Assembly (NCBI GenBank): GCA_018671175.1
Contig: JABHIE010000026.1
Span: 1-64,000 of the forward strand
From: Planctomycetota bacterium
Lineage (GTDB): Bacteria > Planctomycetota > UBA1135
Direction of reading: 5' to 3'
Length of the DNA: 64,000 nucleotides
Below are positions 1-7,785 of this stretch, in pieces. Both the position numbers and the translations under genes were made by a program. Under the pieces are notes generated by a model, which did not search any database, was not told the DNA's origin, and was given only the letters and a program-made list of their open reading frames with translations. The stretch's first letter is position 1; the number at the start of each line of letters is the position of its first letter.

Positions 1-150
1 AAAAAGGTAGCCAAGAAAAAGGTAGCCAAGAAAAAGGTAGCCAAGAAAAAGGTAGCCAAGAAAAAGGTAGCCAAGAAAAAGGTAGCCAAGAAAAAAGTAG
101 CCAAGAAAAAAGTAGCCAAGAAAAAGGTCGCTAAGAAAAAGGTCGCTAAG
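1..150 (+). repeat. 15-bp tandem repeat coding KKVAK, ten units
   Basis: Six identical units AAAAAGGTAGCCAAG (1-90) are followed by two with AAAAAAGTAGCCAAG (91-120) and two with GTCGCT in place of GTAGCC (121-150). The unit is a multiple of three, so gain or loss of copies keeps the frame. The array may extend left of the window. Confidence 0.95.
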
Positions 151-177
151 AAAAAGGTCGTCCGTAAGAAGAAGTAG
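1..177 (+). CDS. C-terminal tail of a lysine-rich protein (partial, 5' end outside window)
   Basis: The open frame enters from the left edge and stops at TAG 175-177. It encodes about ten copies of the pentapeptide KKVAK and ends with a basic RKKK. Tails of this kind occur in histone H1-like and AlgP-like bacterial proteins and in the extended tails of some HU-like or ribosome-associated proteins; they bind nucleic acid through charge. The catalytic or folded part lies outside the window, so the family cannot be named. The next gene in the same direction encodes HU, which fits a nucleoid-protein context but does not prove it. Confidence 0.7.
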   Translation, partial: KKVAKKKVAKKKVAKKKVAKKKVAKKKVAKKKVAKKKVAKKKVAKKKVAKKKVVRKKK

Positions 178-255
178 CTGACGAAACTGTGGGCCTTGCA
201 TCCGTGAGGCCTACATCCCAAAAACAAAACAAACATCAATACAACTCATCAAAAC

Positions 256-528
256 ATGAACAAAAACGAACTCATCGATTTCGTCTGCGAGAAAATGGGC
301 ACAACCAAGTCCGCAGCAACCGAAACTGTTAACGCCGTCCTCGAGGGCGTCCGCGCTGGCATCCAAAGCGATGAAGCTGTTTCACTTGCCGGCTTTGGCA
401 CCTGGAATAAGCGTCACCGCGCTGCTCGGATGGGTCGCAACCCTCAGACGGGTGAAGCGATTCAGATCAAGGCCAGCAATTCTGTTGGCTTCAAGCCTGC
501 CAAGGCTTGGAAAGACGAGCTCAATTAG
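256..528 (+). CDS. hup: HU-family DNA-binding protein
   Basis: A 90-residue nucleoid protein of normal HU length. HU dimers bend DNA and compact the chromosome. The sequence has the family pattern: an N-terminal MNKNELIDFV helix start, the GFGTW turn near residues 46-50, and the DNA-binding arm with GRNPQTGE around residues 60-67 followed by a VGFKPAKAWKDEL C-terminus. The start ATG has no Shine-Dalgarno; the 45 nt before it (211-255) contain no G at all. A strong intrinsic terminator follows, so the gene is probably transcribed alone or with the upstream Lys-rich gene 78 nt away. Confidence 0.95.
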   Translation: MNKNELIDFVCEKMGTTKSAATETVNAVLEGVRAGIQSDEAVSLAGFGTWNKRHRAARMGRNPQTGEAIQIKASNSVGFKPAKAWKDELN

Positions 529-543
529 AGCCTGTTAAGTAGC

Positions 544-573
544 AAAGCCCAGCACCTGACGGTGCTGGGCTTT
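544..573 (+). terminator. Intrinsic terminator after hup
   Basis: A perfect 13-bp stem, AAAGCCCAGCACC (544-556) with GGTGCTGGGCTTT (561-573) and loop TGAC, followed by a T-rich stretch. Confidence 0.85.
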
Positions 574-585
574 CTGCGTTTCTAT

Positions 586-606
586 GACCTTGAATAAGCT
601 AAGGTC
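586..606 (-). terminator. Possible weak terminator after metG
   Basis: Inverted repeat GACCTT (586-591) and AAGGTC (601-606) just beyond the metG stop on the minus strand. There is no clear U tract, so termination function is uncertain. Confidence 0.3.
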
Positions 607-623
607 GAAGGTTCAGAATCACA

Positions 624-2378
624 TTAGGCGAGTGAGTCTGCGCGGGATTGCAGAGCCTCAACTTCGGCTTTCATGGCTTCGTCGTCGATGCGCGGGAACA
701 AAACGCCCGGCTCGCCAAAGGCTAAACCGGCAGGAACAAACTGCGGGCGAGTCGTCGCGTTTTCGTCTCCCCAGGCGCTAGCGCCGGAAGTGGCAGCCTC
801 GCCTAACATCGCGCGTAATTCGGCCGAGGCCGTCGGGCAGAATGGGCTGAAGCGGCGGCTCAGCAAATCAAGATAGGCCACGCAACGCTCAATCACCGCA
901 CCGCAGGCAAGGATGTCATCTGCATCATCGCTCTTGGCTAATTTCCAGGGAGCAAGGGCGTCGAAGAATTGGTTGAGTGCATCGCATCCGCCCATTAAAG
1001 ACCTTGTGGCGGCCTTAAACTGGTGGTTTGCGAGATACTCCCCAATTTCAGCAAATGCGCTATCAGCCGATTTGAGCATCTCGTGGTCATCAAAGCGACC
1101 ATCACTCTCGGGTACTTGACCATCGAATCGTTTGCCGGCAAACTTCAAAACGCGCGATGCGAAATTGCCAAGCTTACCACCCAGAAGTGAATTGTTTGTC
1201 GTCTGGAAGGCTTCCCAGGTGAACTCAGCATCAGCCGTTTCGGGAGATGAAAACAAGACATGGAAACGCGCAGCATCAGGTGAATATTTTGAAAAGAAAT
1301 CATCATTGTCGAGATACCAACCTTCTGAAGTCGAAAACTTTGCGCCTTGCAGATTGTAAAATTCATTTGCAGGTACGGCCCATGGCAAGACAAAGTTTTT
1401 GCCGCCCCATGCGTCTTGTTGGCCAAGCAGCATCGAAGGAAAAACCACCATGTGAAAGGCGATGTTGTCTTTGCCAATAAAGTGCACCAAACGCGAATCG
1501 TCACCCTGCCACCAGTCGCGCCATGCATCTGGCTGTCCTTGCGATTCGGCCCATTCCATGGTGGCTGAAACATAGCCGATGGGGGCATCAAACCAGACAT
1601 AAAGCACTTTGGTGCCCTCGTCATCGACGCCGTCAGGTAATTTTACGCCCCATGGTAAATCGCGTGTGATTGGACGCTCGCGCAAATCTTTAAGCATAGC
1701 TTGCACATGACCGTGAACATTTGGTTTCCAGTCTTTATGCGGATGCGATGCGTCATCGCCCGTATACCAATCTGCGAGGCCGGCCTCTTGAAGTTTGGGC
1801 AAATCTAAATACCAGTGTTTCGTCGCACGCAAAATTGGCTTTGAGCCATCAATCGTGCAAGTCGGCTCAATCAACTTGCGGGCATCAAGCCATGCGCCAC
1901 AGCCAGGGCATTCGTCGCCGCGCGCCTTTTCGTGGCCACACTCTGGGCAGCCACCTTCGAGATAGCGGTCGGGTAAAAAGCGGTCGAGGCTTTCGGAATA
2001 CCATTGATCATCTGTGCGCGCAAACACATATTCTTTTTCAAGTAGGTTTGAAAAAAAAGTGCGACTTGTGTCTGCATGCTGGGGGCAACGAGCCGTCCCG
2101 CTCCAGATGTCGAAAGAGATCTGAAAGCGATCAAACAGGGCTTTGATTTCGCCGTGCCAGTGGTCAACATATTCGCGATAATCCTTGCCCTCTTTTTCGG
2201 CTTTAAGCGTGATGGCGACACCATGCTCATCAGTGCCACAGACATACAAAACCTCTTCGCCGGCCATGCGCAGATAGCGTACATAAACATCGGCGGGCAA
2301 ATACGCGCCGGCGATGTGACCGAAGTGGATGGGGCCGTTGGCATACGGCAAGGCAGAAGTGACGAGGTACTTGACCAT
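624..2378 (-). CDS. metG: Methionyl-tRNA synthetase
   Basis: Class I aminoacyl-tRNA synthetase that charges tRNA-Met with methionine in the cytoplasm. I place the start at ATG 2376-2378, giving 584 residues beginning MVKYLVTSALPYANG. An open extension of 20 codons upstream does not look like a MetRS N-terminus. The HIGH-type motif is HFGH at residues 18-21. The connective-peptide zinc knuckle has Cys144, Cys147, Cys157 and Cys160. The KMSKS-type loop is KFSTS at 347-351, the variant also seen in archaeal and some bacterial enzymes. No C-terminal tRNA-binding (Trbp111-like) domain is visible, since the protein ends soon after the anticodon-binding helices. It is transcribed towards hup, so the two converge. 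Confidence 0.95.
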   Translation of the reverse strand: MVKYLVTSALPYANGPIHFGHIAGAYLPADVYVRYLRMAGEEVLYVCGTDEHGVAITLKAEKEGKDYREYVDHWHGEIKALFDRFQISFDIWSGTARCPQHADTSRTFFSNLLEKEYVFARTDDQWYSESLDRFLPDRYLEGGCPECGHEKARGDECPGCGAWLDARKLIEPTCTIDGSKPILRATKHWYLDLPKLQEAGLADWYTGDDASHPHKDWKPNVHGHVQAMLKDLRERPITRDLPWGVKLPDGVDDEGTKVLYVWFDAPIGYVSATMEWAESQGQPDAWRDWWQGDDSRLVHFIGKDNIAFHMVVFPSMLLGQQDAWGGKNFVLPWAVPANEFYNLQGAKFSTSEGWYLDNDDFFSKYSPDAARFHVLFSSPETADAEFTWEAFQTTNNSLLGGKLGNFASRVLKFAGKRFDGQVPESDGRFDDHEMLKSADSAFAEIGEYLANHQFKAATRSLMGGCDALNQFFDALAPWKLAKSDDADDILACGAVIERCVAYLDLLSRRFSPFCPTASAELRAMLGEAATSGASAWGDENATTRPQFVPAGLAFGEPGVLFPRIDDEAMKAEVEALQSRADSLA

Positions 2379-2499
2379 GGGCGGAAAGGATAGCGTTGCC
2401 GCCTTTCGCGCCGGTGTTGGCCGCACTAAGATACTCATCAGTACGGAAGCTTCTGCGCGCCAATCGGCGCCCTTTTAAGCCATCCCTGCACCCCAAAAC

Positions 2500-3678
2500 A
2501 TGGCCGACTTCACCGAATTAGACTTCTACGACCTCTCCAGCTTGTTCTCCGAGGATGACATTATGGTGCGCGACATGGTGCGTTCTTATTGCACTGCTAA
2601 GTTGATGCCCATAGTGGCCGACGAGTGGGAGGCCGGCACTTTCCCAATGCCAGTTATTGGCGAGATGGGTGAGCTTGGGCTTTTGGGCCCTTGCGTGGCT
2701 GAGCAATATGGCGGTGCTGGCATGACTGGCACGCAATATGGCTTAATCTGCCAAGAAATTGAGCGCGTCGACTCGGGCTTGCGGTCTTTTAATTCGGTTC
2801 AAGGCTCCCTCGTGATGTACCCCGTCGAGGCCTTCGGTAGCGAAGAGCAAAAGATGGAATGGCTCCCTAAGCTAGCTAGTGGCGAAGTCGTTGGCTGCTT
2901 TGGTTTGACCGAGCCAGATTTTGGTTCCGACCCAGCCGGAATGCGCTCAACTTGCCGCAAAGATGGCGACGACTGGATCCTAAATGGTCAAAAAATGTGG
3001 ATCACCAATTCCAGCATGTCGCAGATGGGCATTTTCTGGGCCATGGATGAAGCCGGTGTTTGTCAAGGCTTCATTGTCGACATGAGCCTGCCAGGTGTCT
3101 CGGCGCCAGAGCAAAAACACAAATGGTCTTTGCGCTGCTCGGTGACAGGCGAAATGATTTGCCAAGATGTGCGCGTACCTGAATCGAGCCGCTTGCCAAA
3201 CACGCAACACATGAAATCACCTCTGAGTTGCCTCACGCAAGCGCGCTATGGCATTGCTTGGGGTGCTGTCGGCGCGATGCAAGCTTGTTTTGACGAGGCC
3301 CTTCGCTACACGCAAGAGCGCAAGATTTACAACAAACCGCTCGCTGGCTTCCAGTTGACCGCTGACAAGTTGGCTGAGATGGCCACCGAAATTACCAAAG
3401 CGCAGTTTTTGGTCTGGCGTCTTGGTCAGATGAAAGACAACGGCACAATGTTGCCAAAGCATGTTTCGATGGCCAAGCGCAACAATGTTTCTAAGGCTCT
3501 TGAGATGGCACACACCTGCCGTACTTTGCTTGGCGCCAATGGCATCACGCTTGAGTATCAAGCTGGTCGCCATATGTGCAACCTCGAAACCGTGCTGACC
3601 TACGAGGGCACGCACGAGATTCACACCTTGATTCTCGGCCACCAGCTTTCTGGCGTGGCTCCTTACGGCGACCGTTAA
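2500..3678 (+). CDS. gcdH: Glutaryl-CoA dehydrogenase
   Basis: FAD-dependent acyl-CoA dehydrogenase of 392 residues that oxidises and decarboxylates glutaryl-CoA to crotonyl-CoA. The family signatures are clear: ERVDSGLRS followed by SVQGSLVM, GCFGLTEPDFGSDP, KMWITNS, QARYGIAWG and a C-terminal TYEGTHEIH. Residues matching the human glutaryl-binding set are present: Glu88, Arg95, Ser99, Tyr368 and the catalytic base Glu369. Retention of Tyr and Glu in that last motif argues for the decarboxylating type. The leader CATCCCTGCACCCCAAAAC has no Shine-Dalgarno. It is the first gene of a five-gene run with gaps of 14, 24 and 0 nt, then a 4-nt overlap. Glutaryl-CoA is the product of 3-oxopimeloyl-CoA thiolysis, so it fits the end of the pathway encoded downstream. 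Confidence 0.93.
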   Translation: MADFTELDFYDLSSLFSEDDIMVRDMVRSYCTAKLMPIVADEWEAGTFPMPVIGEMGELGLLGPCVAEQYGGAGMTGTQYGLICQEIERVDSGLRSFNSVQGSLVMYPVEAFGSEEQKMEWLPKLASGEVVGCFGLTEPDFGSDPAGMRSTCRKDGDDWILNGQKMWITNSSMSQMGIFWAMDEAGVCQGFIVDMSLPGVSAPEQKHKWSLRCSVTGEMICQDVRVPESSRLPNTQHMKSPLSCLTQARYGIAWGAVGAMQACFDEALRYTQERKIYNKPLAGFQLTADKLAEMATEITKAQFLVWRLGQMKDNGTMLPKHVSMAKRNNVSKALEMAHTCRTLLGANGITLEYQAGRHMCNLETVLTYEGTHEIHTLILGHQLSGVAPYGDR

Positions 3679-3692
3679 TCGAGGCAATTCTG

Positions 3693-4751
3693 ATGAGCGA
3701 TTTTTATCGTTGGTTGATGGTGACTCCGGGTCAGCCTCTAGTGAAAGAGGTTGGGCCAATGCCTGTTCCTACCGAGGGCGAGGTTTTGGTCAAAATTGCG
3801 GGTTGTGGCGTTTGCCATACCGATATTGGTTTTCACACTGAGGGCGGCGTACGCACGAATCATGAGCTGCCTCTCGCTTTGGGCCATGAAATCTCGGGCA
3901 CGGTCATCACTTGTGGTGAGGGCTGCTCTTCATGGGCCGGCAAAGATGTGGTCGTGCCCGCTGTGCTTCCATGCGGCGATTGCGAGCTTTGTCTTGTTGG
4001 CTGCGAAACGGCATGTAGGCAACAAAAAATGCCAGGCAACGATTTTCATGGCGGCTTTGCTTCCCACATTGTTTTGCCTGCGCGTTGGCTGGTTGATGCA
4101 AGCGGTTTGCCCGAGGGCCTAGCCCTCGAAGATGTCTCGGTTTTGGCCGATGCGATTTCAACGCCCTATCAAGCTTGCGAGCGAGCCGAAGTCGGCCCTG
4201 GCGATCATGTCGTCATCATTGGCACGGGCGGCGTTGGTTCTTTTGGCATTCAAATCGCCCGTGCAATGGGGGCCAAGGTGATTGGCGTTGATATCGACGA
4301 TGCCAAGCTTGCCCGCGCCATGAACTATGGTGCGATTGCAGGCGTCAATACCCGCGACCTCGATGCAAAAGCCGCGCGCAAAGCTGTGCAGACGGCCTGC
4401 AAAGAAAATGGCTTCCCGCGTGTTTGCCTGAAAGTGCTCGAAATGAGCGGCACCCCTCAAGGCCAAGAGCTAGCCTGGAACTTAATGAGCTTCTCTGGCG
4501 TCATTGGCATTGTTGGCTTTACTCTCAAACGCGTTGAGGTTCGATTGAGCAATCTCATGGCCTTTGACGCGCGCGCTTTTGGCAACTGGGGGTGTCGTCC
4601 GCAACTTTATACCCCCGCTCTTGATCTTGTCCGCGAAGGCAAAGTTGAGGTCCTCCCTTTTGTAAAGCATTTTCCGATGGACGACATCAACGAAGTGCTC
4701 GAAGATGTGCGCCATCACAAAATTGCTGAGCGCCCTGTTCTGATTCCATAG
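3693..4751 (+). CDS. had: 6-hydroxycyclohex-1-ene-1-carbonyl-CoA dehydrogenase
   Basis: Zinc- and NAD-dependent medium-chain dehydrogenase of 352 residues. It oxidises 6-hydroxycyclohex-1-ene-1-carbonyl-CoA to the 6-oxo compound in anaerobic benzoyl-CoA degradation. The catalytic zinc site is CHTD at 41-44 with GHE at 64-66. The structural zinc cysteines are Cys94, Cys97, Cys100 and Cys108. The nucleotide site is GTGGVG at 178-183. General alcohol dehydrogenases share these motifs. The specific call rests on overall resemblance to Thauera-type Had and on the immediate neighbours Oah and Dch. The start ATG 3693 lies 14 nt after the gcdH stop; in-frame codons upstream fall inside gcdH and are unlikely to be used. 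Confidence 0.88.
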   Translation: MSDFYRWLMVTPGQPLVKEVGPMPVPTEGEVLVKIAGCGVCHTDIGFHTEGGVRTNHELPLALGHEISGTVITCGEGCSSWAGKDVVVPAVLPCGDCELCLVGCETACRQQKMPGNDFHGGFASHIVLPARWLVDASGLPEGLALEDVSVLADAISTPYQACERAEVGPGDHVVIIGTGGVGSFGIQIARAMGAKVIGVDIDDAKLARAMNYGAIAGVNTRDLDAKAARKAVQTACKENGFPRVCLKVLEMSGTPQGQELAWNLMSFSGVIGIVGFTLKRVEVRLSNLMAFDARAFGNWGCRPQLYTPALDLVREGKVEVLPFVKHFPMDDINEVLEDVRHHKIAERPVLIP

Positions 4752-4775
4752 TCGCCTTAGCCGACCATTAAAGAA

Positions 4776-5906
4776 ATGACTGATTCCACCCAACAAGGCG
4801 TTGTTTTCGCCGACCACGAGCTGGCTCCGGGCTACTCTTTCACTGAGATTCGTTATGAGCTGCGCCCGGTGATTGCACCAGATGGCTCTGAAGTTGGCGG
4901 GCTTTTTAACGCCTGGATTTGGCTTAACAACCCTGCCCAATACAACTCATACTCCACGCGCGCCATGGCTGAGTTGGTTTTGGCATTCCGCAAGGCATCT
5001 AACGAGCCGAGTGTGGTTTGCGTGGTGTTTACCGCTGTCGGCGACAAGGCCTTTTGCACGGGTGGCAACACGGCTGAATATTCCGAGCATTATTCGGGTC
5101 GGCCCGATGAGTATCGCCGTTATATGCGCCTCTTTAACGATGGCGTTTCGGCCATGCTTGAGTGCGATAAGCCAGTCGTTAACCGAGTCAATGGCATGCG
5201 CATCGGTGGCGGCCAAGAGATCGGGATGGCATGCGATTTCACGATTGCAGCTGATACGGCGCGTTTTGGGCAAGCTGGGCCAAAGCATGGTTCGGCTCCT
5301 GTGGGCGGCTCAACAGACTTTTTGCCCGTCTATGTTGGTTTCGCAAAAGCTGTCGAAAGTTGCACCATCTGCGAGCAATGGAGCGCACACTATGCCTTGC
5401 ACATTGGCCTGATCAATGGTGTCGCGCCCGTCCTTAAAGTTGATGGTGAGTTCGTCGCAAACCCGATGGCCGTGACCAGCTTTGAGACCGATGCATTCGG
5501 TCGTTCGCTTTATGGCGCGGCGAAAACTGGCGATGCGCTTACGGCGGCTAAGGTGGTTTTGAAATCAGCCGAGGTTGATTTCAGCTTGCTTGACGCCGAG
5601 GTCGAATCCATGTGCTTTAAATTGGCCCAGACCATGCCCGATTGCACGACTTTTACTCTTGAGCAATTACGCAAACACAAGCTCCAATACTGGGACGCCA
5701 ACCGCGAAACCAACCGCGCTTGGTTGGGTCTCAACATGATGACTGAAGGCCGCATGGGCTTCCGCACCTTTAACCGCGCGCCACGAGCTGAGCGCGAAAC
5801 CGACTTCCTCGAAATGCGCCGCGCGCTGGCTGAGGGGGTTCGCTACGGCGATAAGTTGAGTGAGCGTTGTGCTCCTCACGCCGTTAACCGTCCCGAGGAA
5901 AATTAG
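4776..5906 (+). CDS. oah: 6-oxocyclohex-1-ene-1-carbonyl-CoA hydrolase (ring-opening)
   Basis: Crotonase-superfamily hydrolase of 376 residues that adds water to the 6-oxo intermediate and opens the ring to give 3-hydroxypimeloyl-CoA. The sequence follows known Oah/BamA proteins closely: GLFNAWIWLNNPAQYNSYS near 42-60, GDKAFCTGGNT at 89-99, VNGMRIGGGQEIGMACDF around 138-155 and FGQAGPKHGSAPVGG at 164-178. The length matches the family (about 375-380), longer than ordinary enoyl-CoA hydratases. This is the diagnostic enzyme of the pathway. The stop TAG is followed directly by the ATG of dch. Confidence 0.93.
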   Translation: MTDSTQQGVVFADHELAPGYSFTEIRYELRPVIAPDGSEVGGLFNAWIWLNNPAQYNSYSTRAMAELVLAFRKASNEPSVVCVVFTAVGDKAFCTGGNTAEYSEHYSGRPDEYRRYMRLFNDGVSAMLECDKPVVNRVNGMRIGGGQEIGMACDFTIAADTARFGQAGPKHGSAPVGGSTDFLPVYVGFAKAVESCTICEQWSAHYALHIGLINGVAPVLKVDGEFVANPMAVTSFETDAFGRSLYGAAKTGDALTAAKVVLKSAEVDFSLLDAEVESMCFKLAQTMPDCTTFTLEQLRKHKLQYWDANRETNRAWLGLNMMTEGRMGFRTFNRAPRAERETDFLEMRRALAEGVRYGDKLSERCAPHAVNRPEEN

Positions 5907-6692
5907 ATGACTGATACCGCTACCAATTTAGAAAAGCGCACGCTAGCCAATGGGCAAATTGCTGTGCTTGAAATCGGCCCCGCGCCTGCAAACATTGTTG
6001 ACCGTGCTTTGATGTCGTCTTTGGGCGATGCTTTGACGGCCGTCGCTGACGACATGAGCGTTAAGCTTGTCATCATCACTGGCGCAGGCGATCACTTTTG
6101 TTATGGCGCTTCGGTCGAAGAGCATACTCCAGATCAGGTTGGCGCGATGCTGCCTGAGTTCCATGCGTTTTTGCGCAAGATTGATGAGCTCAATCTCCCA
6201 CCTGTTTTGGCGGCGGTCAATGGTCGTTGTTTTGGTGGTGGTTTTGAGGTCGCGCTCGCTTGCGATTTAATCGCCGTATCCGAAGGCAGTTTGCTTGGGT
6301 GCCCTGAGATTAAGTTGGGCGTTTTCCCACCAGCGGGCTCGGCCTTGTTGCCATTGCGCGTGCCTGCGGGGCGTGCTGCAGCAATGCTTATGAGTGGCGC
6401 AATGGTCTCCTCGCAAGAGGCGGCTGGTTTGGGTATTGCAGATCTCGAAATCCCTGAAGGCGGCTTGCTAAAAGGCGTTGAGTCATGGGCCGAGCATGCA
6501 ATTCTTGAGCAGTCAGCGTCTTCGTTGCGTCAAGCACGGCGTGCCTCTCGTTGGCCTTGGACCGATGCATTAACGCGCATTTTGCCTAAGCTCGAAGAGC
6601 AATATTTGAATGATTTGATGGCGACAAATGACGCCAAAGAAGGCATCCAGGCGTTTTTGGATAAGCGTCCGCCAAACTGGTCAAATTCATGA
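5907..6692 (+). CDS. dch: Cyclohexa-1,5-diene-1-carbonyl-CoA hydratase
   Basis: Enoyl-CoA hydratase/isomerase-family protein of 261 residues. Dch hydrates the dienoyl-CoA made by benzoyl-CoA reductase, giving the substrate of Had. Seen in the sequence: an ANIVD segment at 29-33, HFCYGASVEEH at 63-73 and GRCFGGGFEVALACD at 106-120, the last forming the oxyanion-hole region. The GASVEEH signature is typical of Dch/BamR and not of ordinary crotonases. It starts immediately after oah and overlaps the next gene by 4 nt (ATGA), so translation is probably coupled. Confidence 0.88.
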   Translation: MTDTATNLEKRTLANGQIAVLEIGPAPANIVDRALMSSLGDALTAVADDMSVKLVIITGAGDHFCYGASVEEHTPDQVGAMLPEFHAFLRKIDELNLPPVLAAVNGRCFGGGFEVALACDLIAVSEGSLLGCPEIKLGVFPPAGSALLPLRVPAGRAAAMLMSGAMVSSQEAAGLGIADLEIPEGGLLKGVESWAEHAILEQSASSLRQARRASRWPWTDALTRILPKLEEQYLNDLMATNDAKEGIQAFLDKRPPNWSNS

Positions 6693-7426
6693 GTCAGGCT
6701 CTCGTCACAGGTGGGGCCGGCGGCATTGGTGCTGCGATTGTTCGCGCCTTGTTTGTGGCGGGGCATGATGTGGCGTTTACTCATGTGGGTCAGGCTGATG
6801 AGGCCGCGGCTTTGGTGGCTGACTTGACGACAGAGCTCGCGTGCGGCGGCGCCAGTTTGCGCGCCGTGCTTGCATTTGAAAGTGATACCGCTGATGAGCA
6901 AGCGGTTGCCTCTTTGCATGAGCAAATCCAACCCGACATTCTCGTGCATTGTGCCGGGATTACCCGCGACCGCGCGATATGGAAAAACACAACGGCCGAT
7001 TTTGACGCCGTGATGGGCGTCAACCTTAAGGGCGCTTGGTTGCAAGCGCGTGCGGCGGCTCCGCATATGCGCGCCAAGGGCTGGGGGCGCATCATTTTGA
7101 TTGGCTCGATAAACGGCTCACGCGGAAAGTTTGGGCAATCGACTTACGCGACAACCAAGGCGGGTTTGCATGGTTTGTCAAAAACCCTCGCCCGCGAGTT
7201 GGGCAACAAAGGTGTCACGGTAAATGTCGTCGAGCCCGGCTGGATTGAAACACCGATGACGCTTGCCGTCCCGGCTGAGTTTCAAGACGCTGCCCGTGGC
7301 GAAACGGTTACAGGGCGTCTCGGTAACCCCGAAGACATCGCCACGGCGGTCGCCTTTTTTGCAAGTGAAGCCGCCGCTCATATAACGGGTAACACGCTAC
7401 GCGTTGACGGCGGGCAGTCGCTGTAA
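6689..7426 (+). CDS. Short-chain dehydrogenase/reductase, probable 3-hydroxypimeloyl-CoA dehydrogenase
   Basis: FabG-like Rossmann enzyme of 245 residues. The cofactor motif is TGGAGGIG at 7-14, the NAG-equivalent is CAG at 88-90, and the catalytic residues are Ser140, Tyr153 and Lys157. The family includes 3-oxoacyl-ACP reductases and 3-hydroxyacyl-CoA dehydrogenases. Because it overlaps dch by 4 nt and follows Oah, the likely substrate is 3-hydroxypimeloyl-CoA, giving 3-oxopimeloyl-CoA for thiolysis. That substrate is inference; a generic acetoacetyl-CoA or 3-oxoacyl-ACP reductase cannot be excluded. No thiolase gene is present in this operon. A T-rich tract without a clear hairpin follows the stop. 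Confidence 0.8.
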   Translation: MSQALVTGGAGGIGAAIVRALFVAGHDVAFTHVGQADEAAALVADLTTELACGGASLRAVLAFESDTADEQAVASLHEQIQPDILVHCAGITRDRAIWKNTTADFDAVMGVNLKGAWLQARAAAPHMRAKGWGRIILIGSINGSRGKFGQSTYATTKAGLHGLSKTLARELGNKGVTVNVVEPGWIETPMTLAVPAEFQDAARGETVTGRLGNPEDIATAVAFFASEAAAHITGNTLRVDGGQSL

Positions 7427-7468
7427 GTTTTTTTCTTTTTTTCCCTTTCTCCCTTGTAGAGTGGAAGT

Positions 7469-7684
7469 ATGAAATTCACTCTTTCAGCTTTTTTTCTTTT
7501 CTTTACTGCCCTCATTGTTCCCCGTTCGGACGGGCATGTTGATGATTCCGTTTTCGAGTTGCTCGGTGCCGAGAGTTGTCCAGACATAGGGTGTATCCCT
7601 TATGCTTTCGATTGCCATGGTGCGAATACTTATGGTGTTTGCGGGTCTTACTTCGACCAGAGCCCTTGTGAAGCACCCAAGTAA
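7469..7684 (+). CDS. Small secreted Cys-containing protein, unknown function
   Basis: A 71-residue protein not assignable to a family. The N-terminus (about 1-22) is a signal peptide: Lys2, a Phe-rich hydrophobic core, then a small-residue region. The mature part has five cysteines in a short span (SCPDIGC, FDC, GVC, SPC), suggesting disulfides after export or metal binding. A GTGGAAG sequence lies 1 nt before the ATG. The stop TAA overlaps an ATG (TAATG at 7682-7686) that opens the next reading frame, a usual sign of translational coupling. It begins a block of exported proteins with more AT-rich codon use than the flanking metabolic genes. Confidence 0.6.
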   Translation: MKFTLSAFFLFFTALIVPRSDGHVDDSVFELLGAESCPDIGCIPYAFDCHGANTYGVCGSYFDQSPCEAPK

Positions 7685-7782
7685 TGTTGTTCCTTTTTTT
7701 CAGTTTGTTGGCGTTTCAGTCCAAGCTGGAAGAGTTGTCACTAAATCCAGTCTCGCACGAGGAGTTGCAGCTTCTAATCTGA
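7684..7782 (+). pseudogene. N-terminal signal-peptide segment cut off from the next gene by an in-frame TGA
   Basis: ATG 7684, coupled to the previous stop as TAATG, opens a frame coding a hydrophobic signal-like start (MLFLFFSLLAFQS) followed by about 20 charged residues. It meets TGA at 7780-7782. The same frame continues after the TGA as the large open frame 7786-9180. The simplest reading is one gene, 7684-9180, interrupted by a single nonsense codon. A sequencing error, a real mutation or readthrough could each explain it. Confidence 0.6.
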
Positions 7783-7785
7783 GCA

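Noticed and set aside
1-150. Tandem repeats as a CRISPR array
   Set aside because: Units are 15 bp, contiguous, have no spacers, and code for protein.
7780-7782. In-frame TGA read as selenocysteine
   Set aside because: I see no stable stem-loop right after the TGA, and the neighbouring residues do not resemble a redox Sec site. Kept only as one possibility.
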